NCBI GenBank assembly: GCA_035554595.1
Contig: DATMIH010000062.1
Coordinates: 1 to 13,575, forward strand
DNA length: 13,575 nt
Source: VRUE01 sp035554595
GTDB taxonomy: Bacteria > Actinomycetota > Thermoleophilia > Solirubrobacterales > 70-9
Reading direction: 5' to 3'
Positions 1 to 5,952 of the stretch are shown piece by piece (positions within the stretch are counted from its first letter, which is position 1; every line of letters starts with the position of its first letter). Made by a program: the position numbers and the translations under genes. The notes beneath the pieces are model-generated. The model did not search any database. It was not told the origin of the DNA and worked only from the letters and a program-made list of their open reading frames with translations.

Positions 1-453
1 ATCGGGCGTCCAACCCGCCGCGCTCAGGACCTCGATCGCGTCGGTTGCGCGATCGAGCGGCACCAGCACGTCGACGTCGTCCATCGGACGCACGCCGACG
101 TCGCCGTAGGAGAGCAGCGCCAGTGAGGCGCCCTTGGTGACAAGCGTCTCGATGCCGGCGCCCTCGAGCACGCCGATCGCCTCGGCGGCCCGCTTGAAGA
201 TCAGCTGGTTGTGACTCCAGGAGCGCCGGTAGAGGCCTTTGAGGCGCCCTGCGACCTCCTCATCGAAGGCCCCAGCGCCGAGGTTTCGGTAGACCAGCGG
301 CAGCAGCCGGGTCGAGCCGTGATCGACGTCGTCAAACTCGATCGCCCCGCGCCAGCGCTGCCAGGCCACCGCGGCGGCGGGAGCCGGATCCAGCGCCGCG
401 TGCAGGACCAGCAATTGCTCGGCGGTGGGCAGGTTGCCCAGCGACTCGCTCAC
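1..453 (-). CDS. NTP_transf_5-like nucleotidyltransferase, 5' part only
   Basis: The first 151 codons are visible; the gene runs off the left edge. The start is GTG at 453, overlapping the upstream glycosyltransferase stop in a GTGA junction, which points to translational coupling. The visible protein is mostly helical up to about residue 105. It then shows a KGAS turn (107-110) and the string RPMDDVDVLVP (122-132). This matches the lysine-glycine and metal-binding D-x-D (D126, D128) pattern of the nucleotidyltransferase-fold proteins known as NTP_transf_5. In that family these are the NTP and metal contacts; the acceptor substrate is usually unknown. Such proteins recur near PqqD-like and HprK-like genes, as here, and are often of 300 or more residues, so roughly half is probably missing. 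The family call is from memory of motifs. The substrate cannot be inferred. Confidence 0.72.
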   Translation of the reverse strand, partial: MSESLGNLPTAEQLLVLHAALDPAPAAAVAWQRWRGAIEFDDVDHGSTRLLPLVYRNLGAGAFDEEVAGRLKGLYRRSWSHNQLIFKRAAEAIGVLEGAGIETLVTKGASLALLSYGDVGVRPMDDVDVLVPLDRATDAIEVLSAAGWTPD

Positions 454-1139
454 TGGGCCGCTCCACGGCGGCGGTCAAGCGAGCCCTTGAGCAGGCGGGC
501 GAACTCGATCCGTGCCGCGCGGTTGCGGATCGAGTTGTTGGCGCCGTGGACGCGGCGCAGCATCACCACCTCGGGCAACATCGCCTGCTCGAGGCCGAGC
601 TCGCGGGCGCCCAGCAGGAAGGTCAGCCCGTCGCTCAAGGCGATGTCCTCCGGCCAAGGCCCAACCGCCTCGATCGCCTCCCGCCGGGCCAGCATCGCGC
701 CGACGTGCGCGCCCGGCTGTGGCTCGGTCGGCAGGCGGATGGCGGCGCGCTCGGCCGCGCCCAGCTCCTCGCTGGCGAACTGCCGAACCTGGCCGAAGAC
801 GAGGCTGAGCTGGGGGCGGGCGGCGAAGGCGGTCAGCTGCAGCTCGGTCTTCGCCGGCGCCCAGAGATCGTCGGCATCGAGGAAGGAGATGAAATCGCCG
901 CGCGCCGCGCCCACGGCCGCGTTGCGGGCGATGCCGATCCCGGCGCGCGGCTCGCTGACGACCTCGACCGGCGGGCCGAAGCCGCGGGCGATCTCGGCGC
1001 TGCGGTCGCTCGAGCCGTTGTCGACGACGATCAGCTGGTCGCAGGGCCGGGTCTGGCTGAGCACGCTCTCGATCGCCTCAGCCAGGTAGGCCTCGCCGTC
1101 GCGGACCGGGATCGCGGCGGTGACGAGTGGCTCAGCCAA
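450..1139 (-). CDS. Family 2 (GT-A fold) glycosyltransferase
   Basis: A 229-residue protein. It should transfer a sugar from a nucleotide-sugar donor to an unknown acceptor. The N-terminus carries the GT2 signature: a beta strand ending in IPVRDGEAYL (10-19), SVLSQT (25-30), LIVVDNGSSDRS (36-47), the GIGIARNAAV helix (67-76) and the metal-binding DADD (88-91). A later SDGLTFLLGARELG segment (169-182) fits the acceptor region. No membrane segment is visible. I chose TTG at 1139, just before the conserved strand, with a weak GGTGG 6 nt upstream. The open frame continues to 1310, but that part lies inside the kinase-like gene and looks non-native. The gene overlaps the upstream kinase-like gene by 8 nt and the downstream nucleotidyltransferase by 4 nt, so all three are probably co-translated. 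It could glycosylate a peptide or a polysaccharide unit; the sequence does not decide. Confidence 0.85.
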   Translation of the reverse strand: MAEPLVTAAIPVRDGEAYLAEAIESVLSQTRPCDQLIVVDNGSSDRSAEIARGFGPPVEVVSEPRAGIGIARNAAVGAARGDFISFLDADDLWAPAKTELQLTAFAARPQLSLVFGQVRQFASEELGAAERAAIRLPTEPQPGAHVGAMLARREAIEAVGPWPEDIALSDGLTFLLGARELGLEQAMLPEVVMLRRVHGANNSIRNRAARIEFARLLKGSLDRRRGAAQ

Positions 1140-2223
1140 GCTCGGCCACCAGACGGTCGACGGCTGCTGCGTTCGCAGCGGGTTCCGGGCTGAGCTCGAG
1201 CGAGTAACCGGGAACGCGGCGAACCAGATCGGCGAGCGTGGCAAGTGAACCGTCGCCGCCGAAGCCAGCCTGCACGATCGTGCTCGGCGCCACCGCCCGC
1301 AGCGCGTCACCAGCCGAGATCCGACGTAGCGACGGCTCCAGTGCGCTCTCCGGGGGAACGGCGGGGGCGACCACGGCGACGATCTCGAGACGGCGCTTCA
1401 TCCTTCCCGGAGCGAGGCCGCGGATATCGATCAGGGCCTTGGCCGGGCCCTCGAGGGTCGGCTCAAAGCCGGCGGCGTCGATCGCACCGGCTGGGATGCC
1501 GAGGCGCTCGGCGCCGTCCTCGCTCAACTTCGCCGTCGACTGCATCGCGTGTGCGGCGAGTGAGTCGAGCTCGAGCAGGACATAGTCGTCGGCGACGATC
1601 TCCATGCCGGCGATTGCGCAGGAAAGCGCCAGGGTCGACTTGCCCGATCCACCGCGGCCGACGAGGAGCACGCCGCGGCCGCCGCGGCCGACCGCACCGG
1701 CGTGCGTCATCAGGCGCCCCCGCGCGGCCATCAAGAGCTGCAGTGCCTCGCGGATCGGCGCGGCCCGCTCACTTGTCGGGATCGCCGCCGCGTCGAGGAG
1801 GTGAAACACGGCAACCCCCTCTGTCGGCAGGGCGGCGGTCAGTCCCCGGCTGCCGGCGGCGGCGAGCACACAGGCCCGCTCGGAGCGCAGGCGAGCGACC
1901 GGGTTGGTGCCGGGCGCCGCGGCGATCGGCTCCCAGAGCGGAGCCGGCGGTTCGACGCCGGTCGAGGCGGTGTCGAAAAGCGAGATCGTCAGGTCAGGAT
2001 CGCCCACCTCCTGAGAGGCGAGATGCTCGAAGGGCGCCAGCAGCCCAGCGCGCAGGCCGTCACCGGCGGGGCGCAGGCGCACCCGCAGACCGGCCATCTC
2101 CAGTTCCAGGTCGCCGGCCCCACCAACCGCCGCCGAGGCCTGCTTGAAGCGGTCGAGCAGCTGCGCGAAGTACTCGCCGGCGAGGTCAGCCCCGGCCACC
2201 CGCAGACCCGGGCGCGCGCCCAC
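1132..2223 (-). CDS. HPr kinase-like P-loop protein
   Basis: A 363-residue protein. The C-terminal half has the HprK-type core: THAGAV (173-178), a Walker A loop GRGGSGKST (189-197) and an acidic ADDYVLL strand (211-217). In HprK the corresponding acidic residues serve as base and metal ligand. The first 160 residues are weakly conserved and may bind a partner. True HprK phosphorylates Ser46 of HPr in sugar regulation. This protein is a diverged relative of the kind found beside PqqD-like genes, in some lasso-peptide clusters and exopolysaccharide loci, where the target may be a peptide or small molecule. GTG at 2223 lies 3 nt after the PqqD-like stop; a GTG eight codons inside is possible. 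It is the second gene of a four-gene run. ATP-dependent phosphotransfer is inferred; the substrate is unknown. Confidence 0.78.
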   Translation of the reverse strand: MGARPGLRVAGADLAGEYFAQLLDRFKQASAAVGGAGDLELEMAGLRVRLRPAGDGLRAGLLAPFEHLASQEVGDPDLTISLFDTASTGVEPPAPLWEPIAAAPGTNPVARLRSERACVLAAAGSRGLTAALPTEGVAVFHLLDAAAIPTSERAAPIREALQLLMAARGRLMTHAGAVGRGGRGVLLVGRGGSGKSTLALSCAIAGMEIVADDYVLLELDSLAAHAMQSTAKLSEDGAERLGIPAGAIDAAGFEPTLEGPAKALIDIRGLAPGRMKRRLEIVAVVAPAVPPESALEPSLRRISAGDALRAVAPSTIVQAGFGGDGSLATLADLVRRVPGYSLELSPEPAANAAAVDRLVAELG

Positions 2224-2226
2224 GCC

Positions 2227-2652
2227 TCAGGCCGCCGGCCGCGGCCAGCCAGCCGGGTCGACCTCGTGGATCGGGTCGAGCAGGAAGTAGTCCTTCATGT
2301 CGTTGTAGCGCTCAAGGCGCGGTGGCTCGAACGGCGCCTTCTCGCCCGAGCCATTTGCCGCGGGCGGCTCCGCCGCCGTCCCTTCCTCGCTGACGATCAA
2401 GCCGTTCTCCCGCAGTTGCGCAAGCAGCCCCGCGACGGCCGCGCCGATCTCGGCCTCCTCGGCCTCGAAGCGGCTGGCGAGAACCGCGCCGATCTCCGCC
2501 TCGCTTACCGCTTGACCGAGCAGCTCCCAGATCGCCGGCCCGCTGCCGGCAAGGCTGTAATAGCTGCCGTCGGCGAGATCGATCGCGATCACCTCGCCGT
2601 CGACCGCCTCGTGAACGATCTCGGGACCGATGCGGAAACGTGGCTCGCTCAA
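2227..2652 (-). CDS. PqqD-like peptide-binding protein with C-terminal tail
   Basis: A 141-residue protein in two parts. Residues 4-90 fit a PqqD-like RiPP recognition element: a beta-hairpin rich in the pattern VIAIDLADGSYYSLAGSG (21-38), then IWELL (41-45) and an acidic helical bundle ending in RENGLIV (81-87). PqqD-like domains bind leader peptides and present them to modifying enzymes. After a linker rich in Ala, Pro, Gly and Glu (91-107) comes a distinct tail: PFEPPRLERY (107-116), then DMKDYFLLDPIHEVD (118-132) and GWP (135-137). The tail is unusual for PqqD, a protein of about 90 residues. It could be a fused leader or core peptide, or a docking segment. The start is TTG at 2652, supported by GAGGA 6 nt upstream. 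It is the first gene of the run to 1 and lies 73 nt after infA. The domain call is firm; the tail's role is inference. Confidence 0.82.
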   Translation of the reverse strand: MSEPRFRIGPEIVHEAVDGEVIAIDLADGSYYSLAGSGPAIWELLGQAVSEAEIGAVLASRFEAEEAEIGAAVAGLLAQLRENGLIVSEEGTAAEPPAANGSGEKAPFEPPRLERYNDMKDYFLLDPIHEVDPAGWPRPAA

Positions 2653-2658
2653 CGCAAA

Positions 2659-2663
2659 TCCTC
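2659..2663 (-). promoter_or_regulatory. Ribosome binding site fixing the TTG start of the PqqD-like gene
   Basis: On the minus strand GAGGA sits 6 nt before TTG at 2652. It is the only good Shine-Dalgarno match near the start of this frame, and the PqqD-like fold begins at once after it. Confidence 0.6.
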
Positions 2664-2725
2664 GCGCTTCGCTCCCTCACGAAGAGTCAAAGATGCACGT
2701 TCGGTCGCTACCGCGCTCATGCGGT

Positions 2726-2944
2726 CTATTTGTAGCGGTAGGTGATGCGGCCCCGGTCGAGGTCGTACGGCGAAAGCTCGATCTTCACCCGGTCGCCGGG
2801 GAGGATTCGAATGTAATGGCGGCGCATCTTGCCGGAGATGTGACCGAGCACATCGTGGCCGTTGTCGAGTTTGACCCTGAACATCGTGTTGGGGAGGGCC
2901 TCGGTGATCTCACCCTCCATCTCGATCTTCTCCTCTTTCGCCAT
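2726..2944 (-). CDS. infA: Translation initiation factor IF-1
   Basis: A 72-residue protein, the standard length for bacterial IF-1. It binds the A site of the 30S subunit during initiation with IF-2 and IF-3. The single S1-like OB fold is clear from GEITEALPNTMFRVKL (11-26), NGHDVLGHISGKMRRHYIRI (28-47), GDRVKIELSPYDLDRGRI (50-67) and the TYRYK end. ATG at 2944 is the natural start. No good Shine-Dalgarno precedes it. A TACGCT box 9 nt before the ATG has a -10-like TAnnnT shape, so a leaderless message is conceivable. The gene lies 35 nt after the cyclase-like gene and 73 nt before the PqqD-like gene. The rpmJ, rpsM and rpsK genes that commonly follow infA are absent here. Whether this is the only infA in the genome cannot be seen. 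Confidence 0.97.
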   Translation of the reverse strand: MAKEEKIEMEGEITEALPNTMFRVKLDNGHDVLGHISGKMRRHYIRILPGDRVKIELSPYDLDRGRITYRYK

Positions 2945-2979
2945 GCGGCGGGGAGCGTATCGGGTTCGCCTCGACGGGG

Positions 2980-3807
2980 CTACAGCGGCTCGAACTTGCG
3001 TGTGGTGTGAATCGAGTCGATCAGAAATGCCTCGAAACCACCGTGGTCTCGAAGCAGCTTGCGGTAGGTGTGGCAGGTCGCGTTGTGGTACTCGGCGACC
3101 CAGCGATGCTTGGACCAGCGGGGAAAGCTTGTTGCCTGTCGCTCCAACTGGCCGACCACGACTTCGCGATGGAGGCGGAGCTTGCCGGGGAGATCGATGC
3201 CTGGATCCGCCTGGAAGGCGCCGGCTAGGTAGTCAACGAAGAGAACCCCGTCCTCGTCGATGAGCACCGGCGCGCCAGCGTAAAGGTTCTCCTTGGGGTC
3301 TCCTCGCTTGCGCGCCTTGACCAGCTCTGCCGCCGCCAGCGGAGAGAGGACGATGCGGGGGTCGGTTGCAACGCTGGCCTCCAGGGCGACCGCCTCGACC
3401 AGGGCCGGCCCGAAAAGCAGGCCGTCGTAGAAATGGATACGGCCGAGCGTGATCGCGCCGCGAGCGAAATAGTCTCGGGTCGCCAGCTCGGTCTGCAGTT
3501 TGGCCACTTCGAGGGCGATCTGGAAGATCGCCAGCGCGGCGGGTAGCTCTGCCGGTATGGGCACGGCGACTACCACCGAGTCGGAGAAGACGGTCGCCGG
3601 GTAAGCGCTGCTGCCGCCCTCCATGGCCGCGGCGGCGCCGATCGGATAAGGAAAAGCGTCACGGATGTTCTGGTTGAAGCGCGAGAGCTCGCCCTCTGCC
3701 TGAGAGCCTTGCGCCATCGCGCTAACGCCAAGCAGATCGAAGAAGAGGACAGCGCACTCAACCAGCTTGGGCTCGCCGTCCGGGCCGATGAACGGTGATT
3801 GGTTCAT
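2980..3807 (-). CDS. Divergent class III nucleotidyl cyclase-like protein
   Basis: A 275-residue soluble protein without signal or membrane segment. Residues 18-145 follow the order of a class III cyclase domain: a strand with the first candidate metal ligand, AVLFFDLLG (19-27, D24); a second strand with FSDSVVVAV (74-82, D76); then RGAITLGRIHF (116-126), comparable to the RIGIHTG strand; then GPALVEAVALE (133-143), comparable to the GDTVNLAARLE helix. The two acidic residues are in place, but the usual Asn and Arg of the last motif are replaced, so substrate or activity may differ. Residues 160-275 are a charged extension ending in a helical segment with WSKHRWVAEYHN (231-242). It is the last gene of the four-gene cassette, 16 nt after the winged-helix gene and 35 nt before infA. 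It may make a cyclic nucleotide signal or be a non-catalytic relative. The fold assignment is from motif pattern only. Confidence 0.6.
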   Translation of the reverse strand: MNQSPFIGPDGEPKLVECAVLFFDLLGVSAMAQGSQAEGELSRFNQNIRDAFPYPIGAAAAMEGGSSAYPATVFSDSVVVAVPIPAELPAALAIFQIALEVAKLQTELATRDYFARGAITLGRIHFYDGLLFGPALVEAVALEASVATDPRIVLSPLAAAELVKARKRGDPKENLYAGAPVLIDEDGVLFVDYLAGAFQADPGIDLPGKLRLHREVVVGQLERQATSFPRWSKHRWVAEYHNATCHTYRKLLRDHGGFEAFLIDSIHTTRKFEPL

Positions 3808-3823
3808 GGCGCTATGTGACGGG

Positions 3824-4135
3824 CTAGGGGTTGTTGAGTTTTTCCAGGCCGAGATCGGTCAGCCTGTAGCGGCGCTTGCCCACCATCTCCTCGGCCTCAA
3901 CCCGGTCGACCAGACCACGCCATTCCGCCGAGGCGAGCCAGGGCGACACGACCGAGCGCATCTTCGGATCCGAGGCCTCGACCGCCAGCATGTTTAGCGT
4001 CGGATCCTCGAGTGCCTGCACCCGAGGTAGCAACTCCTGATCAAAGCGCTCGAAAACGCGCAGGTAGGAAGGGTAGCTGCGCCCGTCGAGCGCTTTCGGC
4101 GTTTTGGTCCCGAGGGTTTTTGTGTCAATCGGCAT
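3824..4135 (-). CDS. Small winged-helix-like protein
   Basis: A 103-residue protein. The C-terminal third, WRGLVDRVEAEEMVGKRRYR (72-91) followed by LTDLGLEKL (92-100), has the look of a winged helix: a recognition-type helix, a beta wing with basic residues, and the common YRLTDLGxxxL ending. The N-terminal 70 residues are helical and polar, with no Cys pair or membrane segment. ATG at 4135 is supported by AGGGA 7 nt upstream. It sits 48 nt after the peptidase-like gene and 16 nt before the cyclase-like gene. It may be the transcriptional regulator of the cassette, or an adaptor in which the winged helix binds protein. I do not recognise a named family, and DNA binding is inferred. Confidence 0.6.
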   Translation of the reverse strand: MPIDTKTLGTKTPKALDGRSYPSYLRVFERFDQELLPRVQALEDPTLNMLAVEASDPKMRSVVSPWLASAEWRGLVDRVEAEEMVGKRRYRLTDLGLEKLNNP

Positions 4136-4142
4136 TTTCGAG

Positions 4143-4147
4143 TCCCT
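4143..4147 (-). promoter_or_regulatory. Ribosome binding site of the winged-helix-like gene
   Basis: AGGGA on the minus strand, 7 nt before ATG at 4135, supports that start. A stronger AAGGAGG lies further upstream at 4176-4182, too far away to serve it directly. Confidence 0.55.
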
Positions 4148-4183
4148 GTGTAGAGGATACGCCCCCCGCCACCGGCCTCCTTG

Positions 4184-5650
4184 TCAGTGAACCGTGAGGA
4201 GTGATCCCCATGGCTTGGCGCTGCCGTCACTGCGCACGTTGTCGGCCTCGTCGGGTGGATAGACGATGGTCATCCCGGGCATGGCGAGAATGTCCAGGGG
4301 CGGCTCCGAATCGAAGGCGGTCGAGTCAAAGATCGCAGCGGCCACCACGCAGGGCTCCGCCGCTTCGCACAGCTTGCGGTCGTGGGCCTCGACAACCCAG
4401 ACCCAGTGCGGCAGGCGCGCGTGGCGGAGCAGGCGGAGGATCTTGTCGGAGCGAGTCAATTCGCCAACCGCATGCTTGTAGGAGGCGCAGGTGCGGAGCG
4501 TCGTGCGCAGTTCGATGCTGCCGACGACCAGTCCTTCCTCCATATCCCGCAGCTGCTCGGTCTGTGCGGCGAAGGACCGGAAGATCTCGTGGGCGCGCCC
4601 CTCTGCCGACTCCCCGCTCAGGTAGACCTTTGGCGGCAGCGGGATCATGATGCTGTCCCAGGGGGTCTTGTAGTGCTGAAACGGCGAGGGGATCAGCTCG
4701 TAAGGACCGACGCGGTCGTCACAGGCGACGAACTGCACCTGGCCTTCATCGTCGCGACGCCAACCGACGAGGACGAAGGCATGATCCTCGGCGCCGATCA
4801 GGACGGGGAAGCCGGAGTTGAGGTAACGGCAGATGATGCTCACCATGCGCGTATCCCAGAGACCGGCCGGCGTCTCCTCGGCAGCGTCCTCCTCGTCCGG
4901 GGACACCGGGTCCTCGACGCCGACGACCCTGGGAAGGTGGCTTAGCCCGTAGAGCAGGGCGGGCTGGTCGAGGGCGCCAAAGACGACCTGAAGCTGATTG
5001 TGGTTCAGGCCCTGCGAGGGAAGTGCGCGCTCGGGCGAAAGGGCGGTCGGGCTCAGCTCGACGATTTCCGCCGTGCTCCGCCGTCCGACGTGGCCGCGAC
5101 GGGCGGCCGTGTAGTGGCAGATCCAGGCGGCAGCATGAGCACAGCGGAGGAACTCAGAGTCCTGCTCGCAGAAGGGGACGCCTTTTACTCGCAGCGGGTT
5201 GCCGAAGAAGGAGACCTCGTCGACGATCTCGGTGAGAGTGGCGCCATCCAGCTCGGGAGGCGGGCTGAGCACGGTGCGCCCCACTCGTCCGTGAGGGACG
5301 GGCCGAACGATCGAGTAGCCGAGGTATGACTCCTTCTCCTCACCGGAGAGGTCATGAAGCCGGTTCTCATCGAGATCCGCGGCGAAGAAGTGGAAGCGAC
5401 GGGCAAACGGGGACTGGTTGTCGAACTTCAAGGACCAAAAGGCGGTGAACTCGCTGCGGTAGTCGACATCGACGTAGCGGTTTTCAATGACGACGGTACG
5501 ACAACCGCCTTCGCGTGCGACGTCGAAGACCTGGTTCAGGGGCCGCCGCTCTTCACCACCGGTGTACTCGGCCGCGAGCCCAGCCCAGTCCTGCTCGCTT
5601 TGCGGGCGGCGCACCCAACAGGAAAGATCCGGGTGGACCCAGGGACGCAC
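4184..5650 (-). CDS. Papain-like cysteine peptidase-type protein (function unknown)
   Basis: A 488-residue protein with no signal peptide or membrane helix. The central part shows a papain-like order of residues: DSEFLRCAHAAAWICHY (164-180) with C170 at the start of a helix, then SGFPVLIGAEDHAFVLVGWR (279-298) with H290 on a strand, then FVACDDRVGPYELI (307-320) with D311 or D312. These would be nucleophile, general base and orienting acid. An acidic linker, DPVSPDEEDAAEET (247-260), separates the Cys from the His. Residues 1-150 form a separate mixed domain with SEFTAFWSLKF (66-76). Residues 345-488 form a C-terminal domain with WVWVVEAHDRKL (416-427). It may cleave a protein or act as an amidase or transferase. 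GTG at 5650 is the first start in frame, 13 nt after the small helical gene. The site is a pattern match, not a family identification. Confidence 0.6.
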   Translation of the reverse strand: MRPWVHPDLSCWVRRPQSEQDWAGLAAEYTGGEERRPLNQVFDVAREGGCRTVVIENRYVDVDYRSEFTAFWSLKFDNQSPFARRFHFFAADLDENRLHDLSGEEKESYLGYSIVRPVPHGRVGRTVLSPPPELDGATLTEIVDEVSFFGNPLRVKGVPFCEQDSEFLRCAHAAAWICHYTAARRGHVGRRSTAEIVELSPTALSPERALPSQGLNHNQLQVVFGALDQPALLYGLSHLPRVVGVEDPVSPDEEDAAEETPAGLWDTRMVSIICRYLNSGFPVLIGAEDHAFVLVGWRRDDEGQVQFVACDDRVGPYELIPSPFQHYKTPWDSIMIPLPPKVYLSGESAEGRAHEIFRSFAAQTEQLRDMEEGLVVGSIELRTTLRTCASYKHAVGELTRSDKILRLLRHARLPHWVWVVEAHDRKLCEAAEPCVVAAAIFDSTAFDSEPPLDILAMPGMTIVYPPDEADNVRSDGSAKPWGSLLTVH

Positions 5651-5663
5651 GGTGGGGTGAGCC

Positions 5664-5852
5664 TCAACCGACTCTGAGGAGACCCTCGCGGGTCTCGACC
5701 ATGCGCCTGGCGTCGATCACCGATTTCTCGGCGTCGCGATAGTCCTGTCGCGCCGTCTCGTCGAGTCGACCGAGGGTTCGATTCAGGTCGGAAGCAAGTT
5801 CAGCAAGCTTCTCACGCAGCCGCGCGAGTTCCTCGCCCGTCAGCTCAGGCAT
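5664..5852 (-). CDS. Small helical (coiled-coil) protein, first gene of cassette
   Basis: A 62-residue protein. Nearly all of it can form one long amphipathic helix or helical hairpin: EELARLREKLAELASDLNRT (7-26) has hydrophobic residues at heptad spacing, followed by a charged stretch to about residue 56. There is no Cys, signal or membrane segment. ATG at 5852 is the only usable start, because an in-frame TGA lies 21 nt upstream of it. It ends 13 nt before the peptidase-like gene, which favours a real, co-translated gene over a chance frame. A role as partner, inhibitor or scaffold for the large protein is possible but not shown. I recognise no family. Confidence 0.55.
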   Translation of the reverse strand: MPELTGEELARLREKLAELASDLNRTLGRLDETARQDYRDAEKSVIDARRMVETREGLLRVG

Positions 5853-5859
5853 GAGTCCA

Positions 5860-5865
5860 ATTATC
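5860..5865 (-). promoter_or_regulatory. Candidate -10 box of the four-gene cassette (leaderless start)
   Basis: GATAAT, one base off the TATAAT consensus, ends 7 nt before ATG at 5852. This would place the transcription start at or next to the start codon. No Shine-Dalgarno is present in that gap, which fits a leaderless message. I see no convincing -35 box 16-18 nt upstream, so the call is tentative. The whole gap 5853-5952 holds nothing else clear apart from a 5-bp inverted repeat (CTTGC/GCAAG). Confidence 0.35.
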
Positions 5866-5952
5866 CGCCATCACTCCCCGTTACCCCGGGCGCTGCCTTG
5901 CAAAATCCGCACGGCGCAAGACTAACCCAAAGCGGCGACACGACACGCTCGA

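Noticed and set aside
1140..1310. An N-terminal extension of the glycosyltransferase up to 1310
   Set aside because: It lies wholly inside the kinase-like gene, and the conserved GT2 fold starts right after TTG at 1139.
2653..2725. A promoter or terminator between infA and the PqqD-like gene
   Set aside because: A TTGACT box at 2685-2690 has no -10 at the right distance, and the inverted repeats there are only 5 bp with no T tract.
4136..4186. Stop-codon read-through joining the papain-like and winged-helix proteins, since they share a frame with no further stop between
   Set aside because: Sixteen sense codons without a stop are unremarkable in GC-rich DNA, and the second gene has its own ATG and AGGGA.
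2980..5852. A standard Pycsar or CBASS system
   Set aside because: No TM, TIR or other known Pycsar effector and no CD-NTase, Cap2 or Cap3 homologue is visible. Only the cyclase-like gene recalls Pycsar.
5853..5952. A strong terminator after the tRNA nucleotidyltransferase gene
   Set aside because: Only a 5-bp inverted repeat (CTTGC/GCAAG) with a 14-nt loop and no T tract was seen.
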